Source of the DNA: Kitasatospora fiedleri
GTDB taxonomy: Bacteria; Actinomycetota; Actinomycetes; Streptomycetales; Streptomycetaceae
Assembly: GCF_948472415.1 (NCBI RefSeq)
Contig: NZ_OX419519.1
Coordinates: 6,725,001-6,789,000 of the forward strand
Length of the DNA stretch: 64,000 nucleotides
Direction of reading: 5' to 3'
Below, piece by piece: positions 1 to 8,162 of the stretch. The notes beneath the pieces are model-generated. The model was not told the DNA's origin. It worked only from the letters and a program-made list of their open reading frames with translations, and did not search any database. Positions within the stretch are counted from its first letter, which is position 1. Each line of letters opens with the position of its first letter. The translations under genes and the position numbers were made by a program.

Positions 1-360
1 CGCCGCCAACTCGCCGTCGGCCCAGGCCCATTCCGCGTCCAGCCCGTCCGCCGACGCCCACCGCAGGCGCAGCGGGTGGCCCGCGTCCGGCACCGTCCCG
101 GCCGCGGTCAGGGCCCCGGTCGGGCGCCGCTCCGCCACCGCCAGGTACACCGTCTCGCCGCCCCGGCCGCCCGCGCCGCCCGCCACCGAGAGCAGCCGCA
201 GCACCGCCAGCGGCACCCCCGCCGCCGCCGAGGCCCGCGCCGCGACCTCCCCGACCTGCGCCCAGAACGGCGCGGCCGTGACGAACGGCCCCACCGCCCC
301 GACGAGTTGGCCCTGCCACTCGACCACGACGGTCGCCGTCCGCTGCTCAGTCGTCTGCAC
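1..360 (-). CDS. Phosphotransferase-like protein, N-terminal part (runs off the window)
   Basis: The reading frame is open from a GTG at 358-360 to the left edge, 120 codons without a stop, so only the N-terminus is present. A GGAGAA ribosome-binding site lies 7 bases before the GTG. The peptide begins MQTTEQRTATVVVEW and contains FWAQVGEVAARA and VLRLLSV followed by a segment reading ETVYLAVAERRP. This pattern resembles the N-terminal domain of streptomycete aminoglycoside-phosphotransferase-like proteins, but the kinase motifs would lie outside the window, so the function is inferred only. It follows egtD in the same direction after an 88-base gap. Confidence 0.5.
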   Translation of the reverse strand, partial: MQTTEQRTATVVVEWQGQLVGAVGPFVTAAPFWAQVGEVAARASAAAGVPLAVLRLLSVAGGAGGRGGETVYLAVAERRPTGALTAAGTVPDAGHPLRLRWASADGLDAEWAWADGELAA

Positions 361-380
361 CCGGGCATTCTCCGGACGGC

Positions 381-432
381 ACCGGGCCCGCGCCAGCGAA
401 TAAAGCGGAGAACCGCAGGCGGCGGGCCCGGT
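381..432 (-). terminator. Inverted repeat downstream of egtD
   Basis: An 11-base arm (ACCGGGCCCGC, 381-391) is repeated inverted at 422-432 around a 30-base loop, 17 bases past the egtD stop. It could end the egt transcript or fold in the leader of the next gene. There is no T-tract, as is usual in this group. Confidence 0.35.
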
Positions 433-448
433 CGCCCCGAGGGGCCGG

Positions 449-1435
449 TCAGTCCGAGCTGTCCTCGAAGGGCCGGGAGAGCGAGAGCCCGAAGCGGCCC
501 TCCTCGTCGGTCCACCAGTCGGTCAGGCGCAGACCGGAGGCGAAGAGCTCGCGTTCGACGCGTTCGCGGCGGAACTTCGCGGAGACCTCGGTGTGCAGTT
601 CCTCGCCGGCCTCGAAGTGCACGGGCAGGCCGAGGTCGGCGACCTTGACGGTCTGGTCGCGCAGCGAGCGCAGCCGCATCTCGATCCACTCGTGCTCGGC
701 GTCCCAGAGCGCCACGTGCTCGAACTGCCCGGGGTCGAAGTCGGCGTCCAGCTCGCGGTTGAGCACCGACAGCAGGTTGCGGTTGAACGCGGCGGTGACC
801 CCGGCGGCGTCGTCGTAGGCGGCGACCAGGACGGTGGGCTCCTTGACCAGGTCGGTGCCGAGCAGCAGCCAGTCGCCGGGCATGAGCTGGGCCCGCAGGC
901 CGGTCAGGAAGTCGTGGCGTTCGGCGGGCAGCAGGTTGCCGAGGGTGCCGCCGAGGAAGACCACCAGCCGGGGGCCGCCGCCGTCGGGCAGGCCCAGGCT
1001 CCGGGTAAAGTCGGACAGCACGGCGGAGACGTCCAGCCCCGGGTACTCGGCGATCAGCGCCTTCGCGGCGGACTCGAGGGCGCTCTCGCTGACGTCGACC
1101 GGGACGTAGCGCTCCAGGGTGCCCGCGGTGCGCAGCGCGTCGAGCAGCAGGCGGGTCTTCTCGGAGGAGCCGGAGCCCAGTTCGACCAGGGTGCGGGCCC
1201 TGGTGGTGGCGGCGATCGTGTCGGCGCGGGCGGCGAGGATCTCGCGTTCGGCCCGGGTCGGGTAGTACTCGGGCAGCCGGGTGATCTCCTCGAACAGCTC
1301 GGAGCCGCGGGCGTCGTAGAACCACTTCGGGGGCAGCCGTTTGGGTCGGCCGCCCAGGCCCTCGCGGACGTCCGCGCGCAGCGCGTGGTGCAGGTGGTCG
1401 GGGGGCAGCAGGCGGGTGAGCCGGTATCCGGTCAT
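449..1435 (-). CDS. egtD: L-histidine N-alpha-methyltransferase EgtD
   Basis: EgtD trimethylates histidine to hercynine with S-adenosylmethionine, the first committed step of ergothioneine biosynthesis in the cytoplasm. The 328-residue product has the family hallmark KWFYDARGSELFEEITRL at about residues 37-54, the SAM-binding stretch LVELGSGSSEKT at about 83-94, the GGTLGN segment, and TEVSAKF near the C-terminus, whose Glu and Ser match residues known to bind histidine in mycobacterial EgtD. The length is normal. The ATG at 1433-1435 overlaps the egtC stop as ATGA, so the two are translationally coupled. It is the last gene of a five-gene operon. Confidence 0.95.
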   Translation of the reverse strand: MTGYRLTRLLPPDHLHHALRADVREGLGGRPKRLPPKWFYDARGSELFEEITRLPEYYPTRAEREILAARADTIAATTRARTLVELGSGSSEKTRLLLDALRTAGTLERYVPVDVSESALESAAKALIAEYPGLDVSAVLSDFTRSLGLPDGGGPRLVVFLGGTLGNLLPAERHDFLTGLRAQLMPGDWLLLGTDLVKEPTVLVAAYDDAAGVTAAFNRNLLSVLNRELDADFDPGQFEHVALWDAEHEWIEMRLRSLRDQTVKVADLGLPVHFEAGEELHTEVSAKFRRERVERELFASGLRLTDWWTDEEGRFGLSLSRPFEDSSD

Positions 1436-2208
1436 CGCGGGGCGTCCTCTCGAATGCGCGGGCCGACGGCGGCCAGCGGGGTCAGCGAGCTGCCGGCCGC
1501 GTCGGCCACCAGCAGGGTGCGGTCGGGGACTTCGGACCAGCCGGGCCCGTCGTCGAAGGGCTCGGAGGCGAGCAGCACCGAGCCGTCCGGGTCGCGGCGC
1601 TGGAACAGGGTGTCGCCCCACACCGTGGCGGCGAGCGAACGGCCGTCGGTGGCCAGCAGGTTGATCCGGGACCCGGCCGGTTCCGAGGCGAGCAGGCAGA
1701 CCTCGGCCAGCGACTCGCCGAGTTCCCCGCCCGCGCGCAGCCGGTTCAGCACCAGGGCCCACAGCAGCGCCGAGTCGGTGCGCGCCTCCAGCTCCAGCAG
1801 CTCGGCGGCGGGCAGCAGCGCGGCCAGCGGGGCGAAGGCGCCCGGCCAGCCGGGCAGGGCGCCGTTGTGGCTGAACAGCCAGCGTCCGGCGGCGAACGGC
1901 GCGGCGGCCTGCGCCCCGGCGGCGCAGCCGGGGGTGGCGGAGCGGACGGCGCCGAGCACGGCGTGCGAGCTGACCACCCGGGCCAGGTCGGCGAGGTCGC
2001 CGTCGGCCCAGATCGGGCCCTCCCGCCGGTAGCGGGCCGGGCGTTCGTCGCCGGACGCGTACCAGCCGACGCCGTAGCCGTCGACGTTGACGGTGCCGTG
2101 GCGCTGCAGCCGGGGCGCCCAGGACTGCCGCAGCAGCCCGTACGGCGGGTCGAGCAGGACCGAGCGGATCGGGACCGGGCGCCCCAGGTAGGCGAAGTGG
2201 CGGCACAT
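1432..2208 (-). CDS. egtC: Gamma-glutamyl-hercynylcysteine sulfoxide hydrolase EgtC
   Basis: EgtC removes the gamma-glutamyl group from gamma-glutamyl-hercynylcysteine sulfoxide in ergothioneine synthesis. The 258-residue protein starts MCRHFAYLG, placing a cysteine at position 2 that becomes the N-terminal nucleophile of a class II (Ntn) glutamine-amidotransferase fold. The HNGALPG motif at about residues 116-122 is typical of that fold. The start codon shares one base with the egtB stop (TGATG) and the stop overlaps the egtD start, so egtB, egtC and egtD form a tight operon. Confidence 0.94.
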   Translation of the reverse strand: MCRHFAYLGRPVPIRSVLLDPPYGLLRQSWAPRLQRHGTVNVDGYGVGWYASGDERPARYRREGPIWADGDLADLARVVSSHAVLGAVRSATPGCAAGAQAAAPFAAGRWLFSHNGALPGWPGAFAPLAALLPAAELLELEARTDSALLWALVLNRLRAGGELGESLAEVCLLASEPAGSRINLLATDGRSLAATVWGDTLFQRRDPDGSVLLASEPFDDGPGWSEVPDRTLLVADAAGSSLTPLAAVGPRIREDAPR

Positions 2209-3659
2209 CAGGCGCGCGCCCCCGAGCCGTCGCGGCCCCAGCCGTCGCCCGAGCCGTCGCGGCCGGAACCGGCCCCGCCGCGGGGCCCGCCGGAGCCCGG
2301 ACCGGCGCCGTTCCCGGTGCGGGGCTCGGCGTCGCGGGCGGTGCGGGGCTCGGCGTCGCGGGCGGTGCGGAAGCCGGCGAAGATCTGCCGCCGCACGGGG
2401 TAGTCCCAGTTGCGGAAGGTGCCCCGGCAGGCGACCGGGGCGACCGCGAACGAGCCGCCGCGCAGCACCTTGTACTCGGGGCCGAAGAACACCTCCGAGT
2501 ACTCCCGGTACGGCCAGGCCGCGAACCCCGGGTAGCCGGTGAAGTCGCTGGCCGTCCACTCCCACACGTCGCCGATCAACTGCCGGGCGCCGTACGGCGA
2601 CTCGCCCTCGGGGTAGGCGCCGACCGGGGCCGGGCGCAGGTGCCGCTGGCCGAGGTTGGCGTGCTCGGGGCCGGGCGCGGCGTCGCCCCACGGGAAGCGC
2701 CGGGAGCGGCCGGTGGCGGGGTCGTGCCGGGCGGCCTTCTCCCACTCCGCCTCGGTCGGCAGCCGCCGCCCCGCCCACCGGGCGTACGCGTCGGCCTCGT
2801 ACCAGCTCACGTGCAGCACCGGCTCGTCCTCCGGCACCGGTTCGAGGTGGCCGAAGCGGCGGCGCAGCCACTGGCCGCCCTCCTGCCGCCAGAACAGCGG
2901 CGCCTCCAGGCCGGCCGACATCCGGTGCGCCCAGCCCTCGGGCGCCCACCAGCGCCGGTCCCGGTAGCCGCCGTCGGCGATGAAGCGCTGGTAGGCGCCG
3001 TTGGAGACCGGCGTGGTGTCGAGCCAGAACGCGGGCAGCTCGACCGGGTGGGCCGGGCGCTCGTTGTCCAGCGCCCACGGCTCGGTGTCGGTGCCCATGG
3101 TGAACGACCCGGCGGGGACCAGGACTTCGGCGGGCAGCGGGCCGGTGGCGGCGGGCGGCGGCGGGGCGTCCAGCACGGCCGGGCCGGTGCGCAGCTGGTG
3201 GGTGATCAGCATGGTCTCGTCGTGCTGCTGCTCGTGCTGGACGATCATCCCGAACGCGAACCCGGCGTCCAGCAGCGGCGCGCCCTCCAGCGGGGAGGCG
3301 GCCAGCAGGTCCAGCACCCGGCCGCGCACCTCGTGCGCGTAGGCGCGGGCCTCGGCGGGCGGTAGCAGCGGCAGCCGGGGGCGTTCGGCGCGCGGGTGCT
3401 CGAACGCGTCGTACAGCGGGTCGATCTCCGGGTGCAGCGGGTCGCGGCCGCCGACGTTGCGCAGCAGCCACAGCTCCTCCTGGTTGCCGATGTGCGCCAG
3501 GTCCCACACCAGCGGCGACATCAACGGCGAGTGCTGGGCGACGAGTTCGGCGTCGTCGACGGCCTCGGTGAGCTGGGCGGTGCGCTCCCGCGCGGCGAGC
3601 AGCTCGACGGCGATCAGGTCGCGCAGCAGCGCGGGGTCGGTCCGGTCGGCGTTCAGCAC
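2208..3659 (-). CDS. egtB: Hercynine oxygenase EgtB
   Basis: EgtB is the non-haem iron enzyme that joins gamma-glutamylcysteine (or cysteine) to hercynine with oxygen. The 483-residue product has an N-terminal DinB-like domain with DLAHIGNQEELWLLR and the metal motif QHEQQHDE, and a C-terminal formylglycine-generating-enzyme-like domain with GDVWEWTASDF, VLRGGSFA and RNWDYPVRRQIFAGFR. The GTG at 3657-3659 is preferred because GGAGGA lies 6 bases upstream; an upstream ATG at 3728 would lie inside egtA. The last 55 residues are a Gly/Arg/Asp-rich tail that includes a repeated TARDAEPR unit and is longer than usual. Confidence 0.94.
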   Translation of the reverse strand: MLNADRTDPALLRDLIAVELLAARERTAQLTEAVDDAELVAQHSPLMSPLVWDLAHIGNQEELWLLRNVGGRDPLHPEIDPLYDAFEHPRAERPRLPLLPPAEARAYAHEVRGRVLDLLAASPLEGAPLLDAGFAFGMIVQHEQQHDETMLITHQLRTGPAVLDAPPPPAATGPLPAEVLVPAGSFTMGTDTEPWALDNERPAHPVELPAFWLDTTPVSNGAYQRFIADGGYRDRRWWAPEGWAHRMSAGLEAPLFWRQEGGQWLRRRFGHLEPVPEDEPVLHVSWYEADAYARWAGRRLPTEAEWEKAARHDPATGRSRRFPWGDAAPGPEHANLGQRHLRPAPVGAYPEGESPYGARQLIGDVWEWTASDFTGYPGFAAWPYREYSEVFFGPEYKVLRGGSFAVAPVACRGTFRNWDYPVRRQIFAGFRTARDAEPRTARDAEPRTGNGAGPGSGGPRGGAGSGRDGSGDGWGRDGSGARA

Positions 3660-3714
3660 GGGGCGTCCTCCTGCCGTACGAAAGGGGTGGCGGTCAGCAC
3701 GGGGCGTCCTCCTG
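3653..3714 (-). repeat. Duplicated 21-bp translation-initiation segment between egtA and egtB
   Basis: The same 21 bases occur at 3653-3673 and 3694-3714, 41 bases apart. Read on the minus strand each copy holds an AGGAGG site, a GTG start and an overlapping TGA. The upstream copy carries the egtA stop; its GTG opens a frame that ends after 15 codons in the second copy. The downstream copy supplies the GTG used for egtB. Confidence 0.8.
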
Positions 3715-5019
3715 GAGGACGGCGGCACCGGCGCGCAGGGCGGCCAGCTGGTCGTCGGCCGGGCAGCGGCCGCGGGCCGGGTAGCGCTCGGCGAACTCGA
3801 CCAGGGGGGTGCGCAGTTCGCTGCCCCGGCGGGCCAGCGAGCGTTCGGCGGCGGCGAAGCACAGCAGGGCGGCGCGGCGCAGGTCCGGGTCGGCCATGCC
3901 GAGCGCGGCGGCGCGCCGCCACAGGCCCGAGCGCGGGGCGCGGCTGCCCGCGTGGCCGAGCCGCTCCAGCGCGGCGTGGGCCTCGTCGGCCGCCACCGGG
4001 TCGTCCAGCAGCGCGCTGACCAGGGCCAGCGGCACCCGCCAGCCCTCGCCGGGCTGGGCGTCCATCATCCGCAGCTCCAGGTACCCGTGCGGGCGCACCG
4101 GCGGGAACAGCGTGGTGCGGTGGTAGTCCAGGTCGGCCAGGGTGGCGGGCCGCTCGCCCGCGCCGCGCAGCCAGCCGCGGAAGGTCAGCCCGGCCGGCGC
4201 GTCCCACGGCACCCCGCCGGAGCGGCGCACGCACAGCAGCGCGGCGTCCAGCACGTACCGGGCCCAGGCGTCGCGCGGGTCGGCGGACGGCGGCGGGGCC
4301 AGCGTCCGGGAGGGGTCCATCCGGGACCAGACCAGCTGCCGGGTCGACTTCCAGCCGGTCGGACGGCCCTCCAGCAGCGGCGAGTTGGCGAAAGCGGCGA
4401 CCAGTACCGGCCCCAACTCGTGGGTCAGCCGCCAGCGTTCGACGCAGTCGGCCTCGGTGCCGGCGTCCACGCAGACCTGCACGGAGGCGGTGCCGGTCAT
4501 CATGATCCGGCCCCAGGGGCCGCCGCGGTCGAAGTAGCGTCCCATCGCCCGGTAGCGCGGGTGGTCGGCCAGCATCCGCCGCTCGCGGTCCATCGGGTCG
4601 GTGCCGCTGCCGGTCAGCCGCAGGCCCTCGGTGGCCAGCGCCGCCCGCAGCGCCGCCTGGTCGGCGCTCAGCCCGGCCGCGCAGCGGGCCGGATCGGCGG
4701 CGGGCGGGGAGCTGAGCTCGACCTGCCCGCCGGGTTCACGCGTCAGCCGCGAGCCGGCCGGGAGCACCGGGCCGTCGGCCGAGTCGGGCAGCACCGCCAG
4801 CGCGGCCGCCACCCGGTCGGGGTCCACCGGGGAGCCCGGACATCGGGCGTCGTGGACGAACCACTCGGCCTCCACCCCGACCAGCGCCGGAGGCCCGATC
4901 TTGAAGCAGATGGCACCCAGGTGCCGTTCGGCCGACGCCTCGGTCAGCTCCGTCCGGAGCGTCACGCTGTGTACCGGATCGACGGCCGGAGCGGCCTGTT
5001 GCGGACGTACAGATGTCAC
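3694..5019 (-). CDS. egtA: Glutamate-cysteine ligase EgtA
   Basis: EgtA makes gamma-glutamylcysteine, the sulfur donor for EgtB. The 441-residue sequence contains VGVEAEWFVHD (about 46-56), a QVELSSPP segment, and MMTGTASVQVCVD (about 173-185), as in GCS2-type ligases of actinobacteria. Together with adjacent egtBCD this makes the assignment firm. The ATG at 5017-5019 overlaps the stop of the PLP-enzyme gene upstream (ATGA), so egtA is translated by coupling to it. The stop lies inside the duplicated initiation segment described at 3653-3714. Confidence 0.93.
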   Translation of the reverse strand: MTSVRPQQAAPAVDPVHSVTLRTELTEASAERHLGAICFKIGPPALVGVEAEWFVHDARCPGSPVDPDRVAAALAVLPDSADGPVLPAGSRLTREPGGQVELSSPPAADPARCAAGLSADQAALRAALATEGLRLTGSGTDPMDRERRMLADHPRYRAMGRYFDRGGPWGRIMMTGTASVQVCVDAGTEADCVERWRLTHELGPVLVAAFANSPLLEGRPTGWKSTRQLVWSRMDPSRTLAPPPSADPRDAWARYVLDAALLCVRRSGGVPWDAPAGLTFRGWLRGAGERPATLADLDYHRTTLFPPVRPHGYLELRMMDAQPGEGWRVPLALVSALLDDPVAADEAHAALERLGHAGSRAPRSGLWRRAAALGMADPDLRRAALLCFAAAERSLARRGSELRTPLVEFAERYPARGRCPADDQLAALRAGAAVLQEDAPC

Positions 5020-6215
5020 CGGGTTTCACCATCCCTCGGTTCGCGACTTGAGCCCGGTTGTTCCTGCTCAGTCTGCTCCGGGGCAAACCTCGATGCCGCC
5101 CGAGCGCCTTCCTCACAGGTCAGCCGGGTGAGAGCGGTGCGCAGGCGGTCCAGCGGCAGGGCGAAATTCAGCCGCAGGCGCCCGGAACCGGCCGCTCCGA
5201 AATCCGATCCGTCCGCCAGCTCGACATGACGCTCGGTGAGCAGCTCCTCCCGGGTGCCGAGCCCCGCCCCGTCCAGCCAGAGCAGGTACGACGCCTGCGG
5301 ACGGGCCAGCACCGCACCGCCCAGCGCGGCCGTCGCCAGCTCCCGGGCCCGCACCAGGTGGGCCAGCAGCGCGTCCAGCCACGGCCCGCCCTCGGCCAGC
5401 GCCGCCCGCTGCGCGACCGCGCCCAGCAGCCCCCCTTCCCACAGCCCGAAGCCCGCCATCACCGCCGTCAGCCGCTCCCGCAGCCCCGGGTCCGGCACCA
5501 GTGCGAAGCAGCTCGGCAGGCCCGAGACGTTGAAGGTCTTGCCGACCGAGTTCAGCGTCACCACGTTCGGCGCCCCGCCGGTCACCGCCACCGCGACCGG
5601 CTGCTCCACGCCCGCGTCCGGGTGCCGCAGGTCGCCGTGCACCTCGTCCGAGACCAGCAGCCCCGGGGCGGCGGCCGCGGCCAGCGCCCGGACGTCCTCG
5701 GCCGGCCAGATCCGCCCGGTCGGGTTGTGCGGGCTGCTCAGCAGCACCAGGCCCGGACGGGACGCCGCGACCCCGGCCAGCGGCAGCCGGTACGGGTCGG
5801 CCGGATTGCCGGTCGCCGGCAGCGGCAGCTCCCGGGTGTCCACCCCCGCGGCCCGGCAGACCCGGGCGAAACCGCCCCACTCCGGCGTCACGAACACCGC
5901 CGGACCCGCCAGCGGACGCACCGCCTCCAGCAGCAGCCGCACCGCCGTGCCCGGCGCGAACGGCAGCAGCATCACCCAGCGCGGGTCCACCGCCACCCCG
6001 TGCCGCCGCCGGTACCAGTCGGCCACCAGCGCCCGGTCCGCGTCCTCCGCCACCGGGTACCCGAACGCCGGGTGACCCGCCCGCGCCCGCAGCGCCGCCG
6101 CCACCGCCGGCGGCCCCGGCAGGTCCATGTCCGCCACCCCCATGGCGATCCGCCCCGCCCCCGCCCGCGCCCACTTCGCACTGCCCGTCCCCGCCCGCGA
6201 GAACCGCTCGAACAC
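5016..6215 (-). CDS. MalY/PatB-type PLP-dependent C-S beta-lyase, first gene of the egt operon
   Basis: The 399-residue product is a fold-type I PLP enzyme of the MalY/PatB branch: MFERFSRAGTGSAKWARAG and MGVADMDLP at the N-terminus, FGYPVAEDADRALVADWY, LLSSPHNPTGRIW, LLVSDEVHGDL, and the lysine motif SVGKTFNVSGL that would bind PLP. MalY/PatB enzymes cleave cystathionine-type C-S bonds. Ergothioneine synthesis needs a C-S lyase (EgtE) to split hercynylcysteine sulfoxide, and no EgtE-type class V enzyme is seen here. The ATGA overlap with egtA suggests this enzyme fills that role, which is inference. The GTG at 6213-6215 has GGAGGGAG 6 bases upstream and gives the expected family N-terminus. 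Confidence 0.85.
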   Translation of the reverse strand: MFERFSRAGTGSAKWARAGAGRIAMGVADMDLPGPPAVAAALRARAGHPAFGYPVAEDADRALVADWYRRRHGVAVDPRWVMLLPFAPGTAVRLLLEAVRPLAGPAVFVTPEWGGFARVCRAAGVDTRELPLPATGNPADPYRLPLAGVAASRPGLVLLSSPHNPTGRIWPAEDVRALAAAAAPGLLVSDEVHGDLRHPDAGVEQPVAVAVTGGAPNVVTLNSVGKTFNVSGLPSCFALVPDPGLRERLTAVMAGFGLWEGGLLGAVAQRAALAEGGPWLDALLAHLVRARELATAALGGAVLARPQASYLLWLDGAGLGTREELLTERHVELADGSDFGAAGSGRLRLNFALPLDRLRTALTRLTCEEGARAASRFAPEQTEQEQPGSSREPRDGETR

Positions 6216-6371
6216 CGGGTGCTCCCTCCGTCGCCGTCCCCTCACGCTAGGCCGGAACGGGCGCGGACGGGGGGCGGGCGGTACCGCGCCGAGGTGCAGC
6301 GCGGCGTCGGAGGGCAGCACCGCGCCGGAGGGCAGCGCCGCCGACCGGCCACCGCGTTCGGCGCGGCCCGC

Positions 6372-6881
6372 TCAGCGCGTCCTGCGCGCCCTGCGCTCGG
6401 GCCGGACCCGGGCGTCCAGCGGCAGCGGCTCCCGGCCCACCAGCTCCGGGCCCGCGTCCGCGAACAGCCGCGGGTAGTACCCGGCGGTGCGTTCGCGGCC
6501 ACCCACGGTGCAGCGCACGTGCAGGTCCCGGGCGGTGGCCAGGGACGGAGAGCCGTCGTCCGGCAGCAGGCGCTCCACCGCCGGCAGGTCGGCGTGCGGC
6601 GGCATCGCGGCGGACAGGTGGCGCAGGATCTCCCGGCAGCGCCCGTCCTCCCCGCCGTGCAGCACCCGCGACAGCAGGTGCACGTCCCCGCCCGGCGGCA
6701 CGTCCGCGAACCCGCCCGCCCGGCGCTCCACCCGGTCGCCGTGGCCCGCCCCGTTCGGGAGCGCCCCGGCCAGGAGCGACCGGGCCGCCGCCGCGGCCTG
6801 TGGGCGCTCCCGCAGCACGTCGCGCAGCGCGGCGCACCGACCCCGGTCGCGGGCTCCCGGCCCGCCCGCACCGCCGCCTAC
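6372..6881 (-). pseudogene. 5'-truncated SAM-dependent O-methyltransferase remnant
   Basis: The frame reads from a VGGGAGG stretch (about 6861-6881), which resembles a decayed SAM motif I, through DVLRERPQAAAAARSLL to HLLSRVLHGGEDGRCREILRH and ERLLPDD. The middle and end match the C-terminal half of plant-type bacterial O-methyltransferases. The N-terminal dimerisation domain is absent and the sequence loses similarity exactly where the divergent acetyltransferase gene starts. A GTG at 6816-6818 could still start a 148-residue fragment. It is most likely a remnant without activity. Confidence 0.6.
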
Positions 6882-6891
6882 ACTCGCCCCC

Positions 6892-7467
6892 GTGACCGCC
6901 GCCGAACGCCTGATCCGCCCGGCCGCCCCCGCCGACCTGGACGCCGTGGCCGGGATCTACACGCACTACGTCCGACACACCGTCAGCACCTTCGAGGAGA
7001 CCCCGCCGCCCGCCGACCACTGGCACCTGCGCCTGGACGAACTCGCCGCCCGCGGCCTGCCCTTCCTGGTCGCCGAGGTCTCCGGCCGGGTCGTCGGCTA
7101 CGCCTACGCCGCCCCCTGGCGCCCCAAGCCCGCCTACCGCCACACCGCCGAGAACTCCGTCTACCTCGCCCCGGAGCACACCGGGCACGGCCACGGCACC
7201 GCCCTGCTCGCGGACCTGATCGACGCCTGCGCCCGCACCGACCTGCGCCAACTCGTCGCCGTCATCGCCAGCCCCGGCAACGACGCCTCCGTCGCCCTGC
7301 ACCGCCGCCTCGGCTTCGCCGAAGCGGGCCGCCTCATCGCCGTCGGCCACAAGCACGGCCGCTGGATCGACACCCTCCTGATGCAGCTCCCCCTCGACCG
7401 CCGCCCCGATCGCCCTCACACTCCGGACGCTCCGGACGCTTCCCGCGACGCCCGCGACGGTCCGTGA
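6892..7467 (+). CDS. GNAT acetyltransferase of the phosphinothricin acetyltransferase (PAT/Bar) type
   Basis: The 191-residue product contains IRPAAPADLDAVAGIYTHYV at its N-terminus, TFEETPP, GYAYAAPWRPKPAYRHTAENS, VYLAPEHTGHGHGTALL (the acetyl-CoA loop), and HRRLGFAEAGRLIAVGHKHG. These are the landmarks of PAT-family N-acetyltransferases, which acetylate phosphinothricin, methionine sulfoximine or related amino compounds. The physiological substrate is not shown by sequence. A TACACT box ends 7 bases before the GTG and no Shine-Dalgarno is visible, so the message may be leaderless. The last 20 residues are a low-complexity Pro/Asp/Arg tail. Confidence 0.85.
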   Translation: MTAAERLIRPAAPADLDAVAGIYTHYVRHTVSTFEETPPPADHWHLRLDELAARGLPFLVAEVSGRVVGYAYAAPWRPKPAYRHTAENSVYLAPEHTGHGHGTALLADLIDACARTDLRQLVAVIASPGNDASVALHRRLGFAEAGRLIAVGHKHGRWIDTLLMQLPLDRRPDRPHTPDAPDASRDARDGP

Positions 7468-7508
7468 TCGGCGCAGGTGCGGTGGGTGCCGGGGCCGGTT
7501 CCCCGGTT

Positions 7509-7526
7509 CGGCGGGACGACCCGCCG
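7509..7526 (+). terminator. Short perfect hairpin after the acetyltransferase gene
   Basis: CGGCGGG and CCCGCCG flank a 4-base ACGA loop, 42 bases past the stop. It may end the acetyltransferase message before the crcB operon. Confidence 0.35.
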
Positions 7527-7613
7527 GGGGTAGAGTGGGACCGCAGCGTCTCCGGGCGTTGAACGGCGGTGGGGCCCGCCGGACCCGAACCGCGGCAGTG
7601 GCCGCCAACGGTC

Positions 7614-7661
7614 CCTACTTGTGACGGTCGCGCCCGCATGCCCGGGCGCCGCGCGAGTAGG
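7614..7661 (+). promoter_or_regulatory. Candidate RNA structure over the crcB ribosome-binding site
   Basis: CCTACT at 7614-7619 can pair with AGTAGG at 7656-7661, enclosing a perfect 7-bp stem (GCGCCCG 7630-7636 with CGGGCGC 7643-7649). The outer 3' arm includes the AGGAG that serves the GTG at 7674. The structure would therefore hide the translation start of the first crcB gene. It does not show the conserved bases of the known fluoride (crcB) riboswitch, so ligand control is only a possibility. Confidence 0.4.
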
Positions 7662-7673
7662 AGACGCACGCCC

Positions 7674-8162
7674 GTGGAACGACCCCGCACCGGAACGACG
7701 GCCGAGCCCGTCGACCCCGACCTCGAAGCCACCCCCGCCGAGCGGCCCGCCCGCCGCCGTGACCGCGGCCAGCTGCCGGTCCTCGCCGTGATCGCGGTCG
7801 GCGGCGTGCTCGGCGCGAGCGCCCGCTACGCGATCGCGCTGGCCTGGCCCACCGTGCCGGGCGCCTTCCCGTGGAGCACCCTGGTGGTGAACGCGGCGGG
7901 CTGCGCGGTGATCGGCGTCTTCCTGGTGGTGATCACCGAGGCGTGGGCGGCGCACCGGCTGGTGCGGCCGTTCTTCGGCACCGGCGTACTGGGCGGCTTC
8001 ACGACCTTCTCCACCTACACGGTGGACATCCAGCGCCTGGTCGAGGGTGGCCACGCCGCGACGGCGCTCGGGTACCTGGCCGCGACGCTGGCCGCGGCGA
8101 TGGCGGCGGTATGGGCGGGCGCGCAGGCGGTCCGCCGGGTGATCGGCTGGAGGACACGATGA
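7674..8162 (+). CDS. crcB: Fluoride ion channel subunit CrcB/Fluc (first copy)
   Basis: CrcB (Fluc) proteins form dual-topology dimers in the cytoplasmic membrane that let fluoride leave the cell. The 162-residue product has a charged N-terminal extension of about 35 residues and then four hydrophobic segments. Diagnostic motifs are VGGVLGASARYAI, NAAGCAVIG and GGFTTFSTYTVD, the last containing the Phe and Ser/Thr residues of the fluoride path. The GTG at 7674 follows AGGAG by 10 bases. The stop overlaps the next start as ATGA. Two different crcB genes in one operon suggest an asymmetric heterodimer. Confidence 0.93.
   Translation: MERPRTGTTAEPVDPDLEATPAERPARRRDRGQLPVLAVIAVGGVLGASARYAIALAWPTVPGAFPWSTLVVNAAGCAVIGVFLVVITEAWAAHRLVRPFFGTGVLGGFTTFSTYTVDIQRLVEGGHAATALGYLAATLAAAMAAVWAGAQAVRRVIGWRTR

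Noticed and set aside
7480..7673. A standard fluoride riboswitch before crcB
   Set aside because: The conserved bases of the crcB motif are not found. Only an unassigned hairpin is reported.
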